Source of the DNA: Hydnum rufescens UP504
Lineage: Eukaryota; Basidiomycota; Agaricomycetes; Cantharellales; Hydnaceae
Assembly (NCBI GenBank): GCA_014904985.1
Contig: MU129234.1
Location: 33,903 to 47,938, forward strand
Direction of reading: 5' to 3'
Length of the DNA stretch: 14,036 nt
Part shown: positions 1 through 7,860 of the stretch, piece after piece
Position numbering within the stretch: position 1 is the stretch's first letter
Layout: the number at the start of each line of letters is the position of its first letter
Notes under the pieces: generated by a model
The model's database searches: none
Seen by the model: the letters and a program-made list of their open reading frames with translations, nothing else
What the model was told of the DNA's origin: nothing
Program-made: the position numbers and the translations under genes

Positions 1-521
1 CTTGCATTATAGATACCAGTGAAGACATAGATTCCAACAGCACTGAATCTGAGGATCCAGTGGCCCTGGGCAGTAACTCCTATTACAATTCTGTCACCTC
101 AATCCCATGACTCTGATGAGACTGATTTATCAATCAAATGATGGTGTCCCAGACACTTGATGCCAACAGCTTCACCAGAATCCTTCTTGAGGGAATGAAA
201 TCCCTCCAACAAAACAGACAGGCATCCATTCGAGGTGCAGTCAGTGGCATGAAAGTAACTTATGTCAAGATCGGTAAAAAGGCCCCTTCAACTGAGTGAG
301 CCCTTCGAGCTTCAAAGCTGAAAGCCTTCCAAAAATCCTATTCTGAAGGCAATCAACTCACACGATGGTTCCCACTTCTCCTACCCACTGTCCAAACACC
401 AAAACCTGCTCCTATTCCTAAAGCTGCTCTCACCCTCCCTGAACCAATCACAATAGACCTCACAAGGCCCGATGGTGAGCCAGTTCCAGAAGAGGAAGAG
501 GAAGAGGAAGAGGAAGAAGCC

Positions 522-617
522 AACAAAATGGACCAGGCCAACAAAATGGATGAGGTGGACAAAATGGATGAAGCAGATGAAATGGATGAGGCAGACGAAA
601 TGGACAAGGCAGATGAA
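522..617 (+). repeat. 18-bp coding minisatellite, acidic NKMDEA-type repeat
   Basis: Five 18-bp units in phase (522, 540, 558, 576, 594) encode NKMDQA, NKMDEV, DKMDEA, DEMDEA and DEMDKA, followed by a partial unit DE. Directly upstream is a run of ten Glu codons (489-518). Together they form a strongly acidic, probably disordered segment of the transposase ahead of its catalytic part. Opposite-strand open frames across here arise from this repetitive composition. Confidence 0.85.
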
Positions 618-2464
618 ACAGGAGACAAAGAAGAGGCCATAGAAAGCTGGACCAGCAACAATGATAGCACTCACCAATCCCCCACACCACAGAATTCCTC
701 CACTGCTGCAGTCATAACACCCCATTTCAATCATACTGAAGAAACCGAGATGGCACAACAGGAAGAAAACCAGGATGAGTTGGGTGACATCATCCCACCC
801 AGCAGCACTGCACCACACACCATGCACTATTATCCAGCCCCATCCCTGGATCAGGCAAGACATGCCCTTACAGACCTGACAGCAGTGCTGAGGCCGAAAC
901 GAGGTACAGGTGCTGGATACAAAGATCCCAGAATTGGCCTCATGTATCGCCGATGCCTCGAGATGATGTCCATATTCTTCAACTTATACATTGCAGACCA
1001 TGAAAGCAGTGGCAGAAATGATGATGACAGAGGGGCATGGATGAGGGTATCACTGCTTGCAGCAAAGGCTGCAGGCCAAGGTCCTTGGTCAGCACGTCGG
1101 TTACGGGAATGGAACAGGGCTTACACTGGCAACCGAAAATCACTCCCAATGAATATGTACGGCCGCTGGAGTGTCTCCTGCCTTGCAGATGAAGATTATG
1201 CCACAGAGCTGCACCTCCACCTCCAATCAAAGGGGAAATTCATTGTGGCACATGATATCATCCAATACTTGGACAATCCAAGTGTGATGGAGCAGTTTGG
1301 TCTGAAGAAAAACATCAGCCTATCCACAGCATGCTGGTGGATGAAAGTCATGCAATACCAGTACATGAAGGCACCAATGGGTCAATATGTCGATGGTCAC
1401 GAGCGCGAAGAAGTCATTGCCTACCGTGTCAATGTCATGCTCCCATTCTGGGCAGGACTCGAGCATAATATGCACAAATTTGATAAGGATGGGAATGAAG
1501 AGGATGCTGGGCAGGCTGGACAATGCACCGTTGTGTGGACTCATGATGAGTCCACATTTTACGCACATGATCAACGGAAACTACACTGGGTTCACAATAG
1601 TGAACAACCAAAGCCAATCCAAAAGGGGGAAGGGGTGTCGCTGATGGTCTCCGATTTCGTATCTGCCAACTATGGGTATCTTCACACACCAGATGGATCA
1701 AGTGCAGCATGAGTGCTGTTCAAGGCAGGGAAGAACCATGATGGATACTTTGACAATGAAGACCTGAAGAAACAAATAATCAAAGCCATGGAGATTGTGG
1801 AGTGATACTATCCCGATGATGACCACAATTTTGCCTTTGACAATGCGCCGTCACACATGAAACGGCCCGAAGATGGACTCTCTGCAATGACAATGAGAAA
1901 GGGCATATCCTGACCTGGACAAAACTTCTTGTGTGAAGTTCCCCTGTGAGACCAGCATGGAAGGTCAGTGGTGGGCACAGATGGAAAAACCATCAAAGAA
2001 ATGAAGCAAATGCATCCAGGGAAATTGCTGGATGGGTCGATGCAGTCATTCTACTTTTCCGACAGCCACAAATCTGCTGGCCAATTCAAGGGGATGGCTG
2101 TCATTCTTCAAGAGCATGGGATCCCAGTTGATGAACTCAAGCTCAAGGCTCAATGCGGCAAAGGTGGATTCAAGTGCTGGTTTACCACTCTCCCCACGGG
2201 CTCAAATCCTTGTTGCTGTTGGAAGGCCCTCTATGACCAGCCAGATTTTATTGCCCAAAAATCGATTATCCAGGAACTTATTGAGGCACATGGCCATGGT
2301 ATGACTATCTATGCCAAGTTTCACTGTGAATGTAACTTCATTGAACAAATTTGGGGCTATGCTAAACAAGTGTATCACGAATTTCCGGAGTCATCAACTG
2401 AAGCAGAGCCGGAGCGTAATGTGTTGGCTGCATTGGAATCAGTTCCGCTCATCTCTATACGCAG

Positions 2465-2527
2465 GTGAGCTCTATCATCATCTGTCTAATTCAGCCCTTT
2501 CTTATTATTATGATTATTATTCTCGAG
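2465..2527 (+). other. Spliceosomal intron in the transposase gene
   Basis: The intron has a GTGAGC donor at 2465, a CTAAT branch-like site at 2486-2490 and an AG acceptor at 2526-2527. It is 63 nt long, a multiple of three, and holds an in-frame TGA at 2466. Removing it joins an Arg codon split across the junction to FANCSLRFMDAYRKGLNG, which continues the C-terminal region typical of the family down to the TAG at 2664. The reading frame and family similarity on both sides make the call firm. Confidence 0.8.
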
Positions 2528-2666
2528 GTTTGCAAACTGCTCCCTACGGTTTATGGATGCATATCGCAAGGGTCTTAATGGCTCGCAAGCAGCATGGGCT
2601 AATAAGAAGTACCATGGGCATCGTGTACTCCCTGAGTCTCTGATGGCTGATTTGGAAGTTGTGTAG

Positions 2667-2911
2667 GATCCTAGGATAGTAGTAATAGCATAAATACAAA
2701 AATTATATTGTCCTGCCTCATGGCCGTACATATGGGAGAATTTTCAGTGCACAGCCCTAACCCTAACCTATTATATAATCACCACGTGATACCGGATGAG
2801 TATGGATGACTCCTATCTTAAGAGGGAACTGGTCACGAGTCTAGTAGAGCTAAGGCTCCACCTATTAGATTAACTATTACTCCTTGAAAAAACTAATATA
2901 TTAAAAAATAT
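2667..2911. other. Non-coding 3' flank of the transposase gene
   Basis: No gene is seen. The stretch holds two and a third copies of CCCTAA (2755-2770) and a CACGTG palindrome near 2783-2790, then becomes AT-rich. It probably contains the right end of the transposase element, but the matching left end lies outside the window, so no terminal repeat can be assigned. Confidence 0.4.
2755..2770. repeat. Short telomere-like CCCTAA repeat
   Basis: The bases CCCTAACCCTAACCTA match the fungal telomere repeat TTAGGG on the minus strand for about two and a third units. This is too short to be a telomere. It may be an internal scrap or chance. Confidence 0.4.
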
Positions 2912-3423
2912 AATATATTACTAATAGATGGGAAGTGCCATACCTGTCAAAACACTGCAGGAAGCCTGGAGGGGTGCAGAGGGACACTTGGGATAGTTGT
3001 GGGGACAGGAGCGAAGTGTAGGAGCTCAAGATTTCAACTGTACTCACTGCTGCAACATGCTGAGAATATTATTACCAAAATAGGAAGCTTTGGCTTTCAG
3101 TTCCAGGAAGGTTTTTAATTGTCTTCCAGAGACCCTCTAGAGTGCATAAACATTCAACACATTTGGGACTGGAATCATGTGGTAGCCATAGAGGGTTGCA
3201 AAGAGTCAAGGGCAGGCAGGCCACCTAGGAAGGTTTGAGGGTGGTGTGAGGGAGATACAGTAATCGGGGTCACAGATAGTTAAAAATAATTTTCAAAAAA
3301 TTCTGATGGCCGACACCTGAGTCCGGAATGATCAAGAAATAGTTCCCAGACCTCTCTGGGGAGTATGGGGCCAGTCTCTGGCCTGTTCTGAGCCTGTGCA
3401 CAACAACCTATTACTAATATATT
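2912..3423. mobile_element. Candidate small non-autonomous element with 16-bp terminal inverted repeats
   Basis: The bases at 2912-2927 (AATATATTACTAATAG) and the reverse complement of 3408-3423 agree at 15 of 16 positions. The 512 bp between them are non-coding and richer in GC than the ends. The ends are AT-rich, where short inverted matches arise easily, and no target duplication is evident, so this is only a candidate MITE. Confidence 0.3.
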
Positions 3424-3427
3424 AGTA
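3412..3427. repeat. Perfect 16-bp AT palindrome
   Basis: TACTAATATATTAGTA equals its own reverse complement. It overlaps the right end of the candidate element ending at 3423. TA-rich palindromes can be insertion sites or fused terminal repeats; function is not known. Confidence 0.7.
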
Positions 3428-3478
3428 CTCATTACACAGGTATTACAGGCCTGCCAGTAATTAATACTAATAGTATGC

Positions 3479-3498
3479 TATTATAATATATTATAATA
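3479..3498. repeat. Perfect 20-bp AT palindrome
   Basis: TATTATAATATATTATAATA is self-complementary over all 20 bases. It lies 32 bp before the left end of the MITE at 3531. It could extrude as a cruciform or be a scar of insertion; neither is shown. Confidence 0.7.
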
Positions 3499-3530
3499 CG
3501 GATTTAATAGTAACACCATGGAGCCTTAAG

Positions 3531-3877
3531 TAGAGCACTTTCAAATTTTTCTCATTTGGATAGCTCTGCCAACTCCATTGCAGCTTTGACAGCCACAGCC
3601 TTGCACAACTGCCACATCTCAAATCAAAGATGAGGGTGACAGAGGTCCTTTGTTGGAGAGTGCTATAGTACAGCCTATTAGGCATTGTATAGTTTTGGAG
3701 GCAAGTGAGATAGGCATCTTGAGGCCAAAACATGTGCTTTTTCTCATCATTGCCCTCACAATGGAGAGCCAGAACATTGGGACCCTGGCTGAGTCTGAGA
3801 CTTGATGGCTGTGGCATCAAAGCCACAATAGAGTTGGGTTGGAACTATCCAAATGAGAAAAATTTACAAGTGCTCTA
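3531..3877. mobile_element. MITE with long terminal inverted repeats
   Basis: The outer 33 bp at each end (3531-3563 and 3845-3877) are inverted copies agreeing at 31 of 33 positions. The similarity continues more loosely inwards, so the arms span about 3531-3600 and 3807-3877. Both ends read TAGAGCAC from outside in. The leading TA may be a TA target duplication, as in Tc1/mariner-derived MITEs. The 206 bp centre is non-coding by appearance: a 111-codon minus-strand frame crosses it but runs out over one arm and resembles nothing I know. The length of 347 bp is typical of a MITE that depends on a transposase encoded elsewhere. Confidence 0.8.
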
Positions 3878-4537
3878 CATATAATTTATCAGCTGTAGAA
3901 TTCATGGCCAAAGGGCATAATCTTCCCCTGAATGTTGTCGAGAGTGATAGGAGTGGTTTAGGGCTTACATAGGGGCTCATATATATTGAATATTGATTAT
4001 GCAATGGTGGAAGGCAAACATGAATCTTCATGCCCACTAGGTGTAGGATGGTACCCAAGTGATTTGAAAGGAGGATTTGAATTTGACACTTTGGGATTGC
4101 TGGGATTTTTGCCCTGGAGGCACCTCACCCTCTACTGGGACTTTGAGAATTGCGCTACAGACTGGGATCTATCACCAGCAGAATTAAGGTGGGATAAGTA
4201 AGTGGATACGTTTGAATGAATTAAGATATGCCACAGTAGCAGTATCTGGTTCTTATTTGTTGGGGCATAAAATGTAGGTCTGTCCAAGGGGGGGGGGCAC
4301 ATGATCCATTACTGGAGCATATGTATAGACAAGCACCTCAGGCCCCCCATTTCAGCAACTTCCTTAGGTAGACTATGTCCTGTGTGGATGTCAACCTAGT
4401 GAGCAGACTCCTTCCCAGTCGCATGGTGGCTTTCTTTGCGCTGGGTCTCCACATATAGGAGTTAAGTCCTAAATCTGTAAATTTGGATCTGTGTTACATA
4501 ATATATTATGAAATAATAATGGAAATTAAGTAAAACC
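3878..4537. other. Gene-poor spacer
   Basis: No recognisable gene is present. A 71-codon plus frame (3986-4201) begins at an ATG and has a tryptophan-rich end, but it matches no family I know and lacks supporting context. Other marks are a run of ten G (4288-4297) and, at 4404-4435, a sequence resembling the tip of the foldback element that starts at 4538. The last seven bases (TAAAACC, 4531-4537) are the left target duplication of that element. Confidence 0.5.
4416..4435 (+). repeat. Outer inverted repeat, left copy (pairs with 5367-5387)
   Basis: CAGTCGCATGGTGGCTTTCT is close to the reverse complement of 5367-5387, with one indel and a few changes. The bases just before it (4404-4420) resemble the tip of the foldback element beginning at 4538, so this may be the left end of an older, related element. 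Confidence 0.5.
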
Positions 4538-5332
4538 CCAGACTCCTACCCAGTTGTGCAAGTGGTTAACTCTGCAGTCTTGTGAATGTAGTTAAATGGA
4601 AATTAAAGATAAAATCCAAAAAAAGATTTTAAATCTGATCAATGTCAGCGAAAAGACCGAAACTTGGGGCAGAGATAACCACCTGCACAACTGGCAACAC
4701 TTGTAAGCCTAACCCTATTGGAAACTTCCAAATGCTCCCAACATCCCACAACTGTGCACAGGATGTGTCAAGTTAGCCCCCTGTCCTTCCTAATCTGAAG
4801 GTTCCCTGTAGTCACACATCACCAACCTGTACTTCCATTGCTAAGCCATGTCTCCAGAGGGCTCAAATGGACCAAATCAAGAACCCATGAAATCAAATGG
4901 CTATAATATAAGCATGTTCATTGTTGAACATACCAACTTCTCCCAGGTTTGTGGGAGATATTATCTGATACATGAGGTGTGGGCTGGTGACTACCATTTT
5001 AGGGGATGTATAGTTTATCAGTTGGTGACATGTGACCATGGGGAACCTTCAGATTAGGAAGGACAGGGGGGCTAACTTGATGCATCCTGTGCACAGTTGT
5101 GGGATGTTGGGAGCATTTGGAAGTTTCTGATAGGGTTAGGCTTACAAGTGTTACCAGTCATGCAGGTGGTTATCTCTGCCCCAAGTTTCGGTCTTTTCAC
5201 TGACATTGATCAGATTTAAAATCTTTTTTTGGATTTTATCTTTAATTTCTGCTGGAATCATCATTAATTTCTGTTTAACTACACTCATGAGACTGCAGAG
5301 TTAACCACCTGTGTGACTGGGTAGGAGTCTGG
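4538..5332. mobile_element. Foldback-type DNA element with ~290-310 bp terminal inverted repeats
   Basis: The left arm (4538-4826) and right arm (5021-5332) are inverted copies along their full length. They differ by scattered substitutions, mostly transitions, and by about 20 extra bases in the right arm near 5250-5270. Both begin CCAGACTCCTACCCAG from outside in. The element is flanked by a perfect 7-bp direct repeat, TAAAACC (4531-4537 and 5333-5339), taken as the target duplication. The 194 bp centre (4827-5020) has no recognisable gene, only a short plus frame that runs on into the right arm, and a small hairpin (ATGTTCA/TGAACAT near 4915). Long arms with a duplication of 7 bp or a little more suggest a non-autonomous Mutator-like or hAT-like foldback element; superfamily is undecided. 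It has no coding capacity. Confidence 0.85.
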
Positions 5333-5339
5333 TAAAACC
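5333..5339. repeat. Right target-site duplication of the foldback element
   Basis: TAAAACC here repeats 4531-4537 in the same orientation, directly outside both arms. This marks the insertion boundaries. Confidence 0.75.
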
Positions 5340-5366
5340 TGATCATCTATGCTGAATAACAATGTG

Positions 5367-5387
5367 AGAAAGCCACCACAATGACTG
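5367..5387 (-). repeat. Outer inverted repeat, right copy (pairs with 4416-4435)
   Basis: Its reverse complement, CAGTCATTGTGGTGGCTTTCT without the last base at most, matches 4416-4435 apart from one indel and a few changes. It lies 28 bp outside the target duplication of the foldback element, so it is not part of that element's own arm. Confidence 0.5.
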
Positions 5388-5479
5388 GCACATTTGTTGT
5401 TTGGTCCAAGGCTTTGTTTACTGTGGATACAAGCTTTATCACCATATCCCTTTTCCATATATGTGTACATCCCCCTTAA

Positions 5480-6049
5480 CATCAAATGCTTGACAGTGTT
5501 CCCTCCATCAAGGATGTCCAATTTCATTCAGCTAGGGAGTACAATGTTCTTGTGTGTCTTTGGCAAGTGGAAAACTGCTGAATCCAATTATCTGGTGTTC
5601 CCTATCTTGTATGCACAGCTGCAATGGGTTCAGGGGAAACTTTGACTTTCTGGCTACCAATGCTTTACCAGAAAGGCACTACATTCATAATAGTGCCTCT
5701 CAAAAACCTGGGAAAGCAAATGGCCAATGTTGCAGCAAGCCTAAAGCTCACATCTGCTTTGGTGACTCATGATACCCTGACAAAGCTGCTACTGAAGGTA
5801 TGTAAACTTGTAGGCATAGGGTTGGTGTAGACTGTGTTGAAGACACAAAATAAAAAAAATTAGGCAATTGAGAATCACAAGTACCATGTTATCACAATCA
5901 GCCCAGAATTGATTGTTGATCTGCACTTCTGGGGTTTGTGGAAACAGAAGTCCTGGTGCAAGGGCATGGACCGGATAATTGTCAATGAACTCCACTGCAT
6001 TGATGGCTGGTGGGGCTGCCGAGGTGAAGGATTTTGCCCCAACACCTGA
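5480..6049 (+). pseudogene. RecQ-like DEAD/DEAH helicase fragment with altered ATPase motifs
   Basis: Two exons in one frame, 5480-5797 and 5864-6049, split by a 66-bp intron, read as the first RecA-like domain of a superfamily 2 helicase of RecQ type, which uses ATP to unwind DNA. Visible landmarks are CLWQVEN (5555-5575), the Walker A region AMGSGETLTFWLPML (from 5621), IVPLKNLGKQ (motif Ia-like), THDTLT, then IENHKYHVITISPEL, and RIIVNELHCIDGW in the motif II position. Two key residues are lost: the Walker A Lys is Glu (GAA, 5636-5638) and DEAH reads NELH (5984-5995). A TGA at 5579 interrupts the frame, a TAA at 5477 lies upstream, and a TGA at 6047 stops it before the second RecA domain, which is absent. 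The copy cannot be an active helicase. Such genes are numerous in basidiomycetes, some near telomeres; its origin here is inferred. Confidence 0.75.
5798..5863 (+). other. Intron in the helicase pseudogene
   Basis: The intron has a GTATGT donor at 5798 and a TTAG acceptor ending at 5863, is 66 nt long and in phase 0. Removing it joins LTKLLLK to AIENHKYHVITISPE, as expected within the helicase domain. The branch site is not clear. Confidence 0.7.
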
Positions 6050-6160
6050 TGCTGTAGACTTTTTGCATCAGAAACAGTAACTTACCATGGGTTTTTTGCA
6101 AAAATTACAGTAAGTTACCATTACTGTAATTGATGCATCAATTCTAGCTGTTGCATCAGG
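6045..6160. mobile_element. Imperfect palindromic element, MITE-like
   Basis: The 116 bp are bounded by CCTGATGC (6045-6052) and its inverse GCATCAGG (6153-6160). Inside are more inverted pairs, such as GTAACTTAC (6077-6085) against GTAAGTTAC (6110-6118) and GCATCA against TGATGC, so most of the stretch could fold on itself. No flanking target duplication is obvious. The last helicase codons and their TGA overlap its left edge, so it may have ended the helicase gene. Confidence 0.5.
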
Positions 6161-6484
6161 CTATGTTAACCTCTATTATTCCAACATTGACTGAGGGTTC
6201 AGTTGGGTTCATCATGGATTTGAATCCTTGGATATCCTATTTAGGATAGTTTCCATATTTGGTTGATTTCTATATTTGTAGTATGGTGGCACAGTTGCTA
6301 GCAATCTCCAACTCTAAAGCTGGGTATCACTGGTACATGCTTACAGCCCATGCCTGGCCCCATGCCAGTGTATCCATTGTGGAAGATAAAAACATCCAGT
6401 ATCAGAAAATGCGAAATCACACCACTTCCAGTCATTGGATGATCACATGACCAATTATGAAATTAATTATGGCTATGTGTGGAA
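6161..6484. other. Non-coding spacer
   Basis: No gene or clear repeat is seen. A 63-codon plus frame (6259-6450) has no recognisable motif. Base composition is AT-rich and CpG-poor like its surroundings. Confidence 0.5.
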
Positions 6485-6905
6485 ATTGAATTCATTCTAT
6501 AACTCTGTCAGTTTTGATTGGAGAGGTATGCTCATATAACGCTTGGAAAGCGACAATTCACACCTTTCAAACAGTACCAAACACAAGTCAAATAGATCAA
6601 AACTGCACTCTCCAGACCAATTTTACTATCAAAAACCAGAATTTCCAGTAAAAACAAATTTCTCTGTCAGTTCACATCCAATCCTCTCAGAAGAACCATG
6701 CCTAGAAAGATATAAAAAATCTGCATCCAATGGTACTAAGCACGCAAAGAACAGATTAAAATGAACTCTACAGAATGATATTACTATCAGAATCAACACC
6801 CATCAGTAAAAAATGAATTTCTCTGTCAGTTTGCATCCGATCTGCTTGGAACCACTGTGCCCAGAAAGCTGTTAAAAATATGCATCAAATTATACCAAGA
6901 ATGTC
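6485..6905 (-). repeat. Tandem repeat array, ~159-bp unit, minus orientation
   Basis: The marker CTCTGTCAG begins at 6503, 6662 and 6821, an exact 159-bp spacing, with further shared blocks between (for example GCATCCGATC/ACATCCAATC and GCCCAGAAAG/GCCTAGAAAG). There are therefore about two and a half to three diverged units. The reverse complement matches the array at 7343-7860. By eye it holds only about four CpG dinucleotides in 421 bp, and sites that are CG in the other array are often TG or CA here. It is non-coding. Confidence 0.75.
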
Positions 6906-7342
6906 TATTATGGTGTAAGCAGGAATCTCCTAAGAGACTATGCCACAGTCCAAGATTGTTGAATCAAGGACAAAAGGAGAGGGCCACGGAGTCAATCTGT
7001 AGGTTAAGGTCCAATTGAATGAAAGGCCTTGAGGTTGAGAATTTGTCTTGCTAGGGCGGGCTTGCTCTAACAATGAATGAATGGATGATTTGATTCAGAA
7101 ATCACACTGATGGCTCTCCTCTTGAGGGCCTATCCAAAGCGTGAACAATACTAGATATGGTCTGGAAATCACCCTGGTGCCAACAGCTGTCCTTCAAGAC
7201 TTTAGAGACTGAGGGTGAGGGGGAAATCAATCAAAATTCACATCCCCTGCACTTAATATACATCTTGGAATAATTCCATGGTAACCGACAGAAAGGTGGG
7301 GTTAAGGCGAAAATGATGAAAAAGAGATTGAGTCAAAGGCTT
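6906..7342. other. Unassigned stretch, possibly 5' LTR or repeat remnants
   Basis: No gene is visible. It lies between the two opposed arrays and upstream of the gypsy-type Gag, so a 5' LTR could lie here; TGTAAGCAGGAATC near 6914 is a possible LTR start. Without a 3' LTR in the window the boundaries cannot be set. No primer-binding site could be identified. Confidence 0.3.
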
Positions 7343-7860
7343 CAAAACTGAAGGAGATATTCAATTAACAAGTCAGAATGGGGGAATATGGCTTAACCAA
7401 GGTATCCCTCCTCTCCTACTGAACAGAATCCCTTGGGGAAAGGTGGAACTGGTCGCCCTGGATGTACCCTCCATCGGACATAGGGTTCCGGAACCATAAT
7501 TGCCTTTAATAATCAGAAAGCGGAGGTAAAAGTGAAATGAGACATGGGGAGACTAAATTGCAGAAAGCCGAGTTCTAATCCGCTCGTTTTGCCCTTGGTA
7601 CCATTCGATGCGGATTTTCAGCGTCTTTCCAGGGGTGGTCGTTACTAACGAATCGGATCAAAACTGGTGGAGATATTCGCGAAATACTGAAGGATAGTGT
7701 GGAGCATGAAGTAAAATCGACCTGGAGGGTGCAGTTCGCATCCGATAAACGCGTATGTGGTACCGTTGGATAGGTATTGATCGTAGCTTTCTGGGCGCCA
7801 TCTTGCCGAGTCGATCCGATCAAAAATGAGGGAGATATTCGCGAAATACTCCTTGAGAGT
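7343..7860 (+). repeat. Tandem repeat array, ~158-162-bp unit, plus orientation, CpG-rich
   Basis: GGAGATATTCGCGAAATACT occurs at 7669-7688 and 7831-7850, 162 bp apart. Between them, blocks such as AGTTC-N2-ATCCG, TGGTACC and TCTTTC/GCTTTC followed by GG recur in order. A diverged copy, AAGGAGATATTC, lies at 7351-7362, and a very weak one is near 7511. The family is that of the 6485-6905 array, in the opposite orientation. From about 7560 to 7860 I count roughly 24 CpGs in 300 bp, unlike the rest of the window, so these units have largely escaped CpG loss. It is non-coding. Confidence 0.7.

Larger units (their letters stand above)
3..2666 (+). pseudogene. DDE transposase gene, broken by TGA stops, 5' end outside the window
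   Basis: One reading frame runs from position 3 to a TAG at 2664-2666. It is interrupted only by TGA codons at 108, 114, 117, 123, 297, 1710, 1803, 1911 and 1947; the longest open piece is 528-1712. The N-terminal part is low in complexity, with a ten-Glu run (489-518) and an acidic six-residue repeat. The catalytic part shows THDEST (first Asp, 1545-1547), FAFDNAPSH (second Asp, 1839-1841) and CNFIEQIWGYAK (Glu, 2343-2345), a DDE triad with NFIEQxW resembling Tc1-like enzymes. The second Asp and the Glu are about 168 codons apart, far more than in Tc1/mariner, with a Cys-rich CCCW segment between them. I recognise this as a transposase family repeated in basidiomycete genomes but cannot name the superfamily securely. 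Such enzymes cut and paste their own element in the nucleus. The copy cannot make full-length protein. No start codon is assigned because the frame is still open at the left edge. Confidence 0.85.

Noticed and set aside
353..863. Two minus-strand frames of 105 and 160 codons
   Set aside because: They are shadows of the acidic repeat in the transposase; their translations are low in complexity and motif-free.
2755..2770. True telomere
   Set aside because: Only about two and a third units, embedded in other sequence.
3491..3826. Minus-strand frame of 111 codons
   Set aside because: It runs across the MITE centre and out over one inverted arm, with no recognisable domain, so it is probably chance.
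4848..5057. 69-codon plus frame inside the foldback element
   Set aside because: It spans the centre and part of the right arm, has no motif and is too short to be a transposase.
6485..7860. CRISPR array
   Set aside because: The repeats are about 159 bp tandem units without short conserved repeats and unique spacers, and the genome is eukaryotic.
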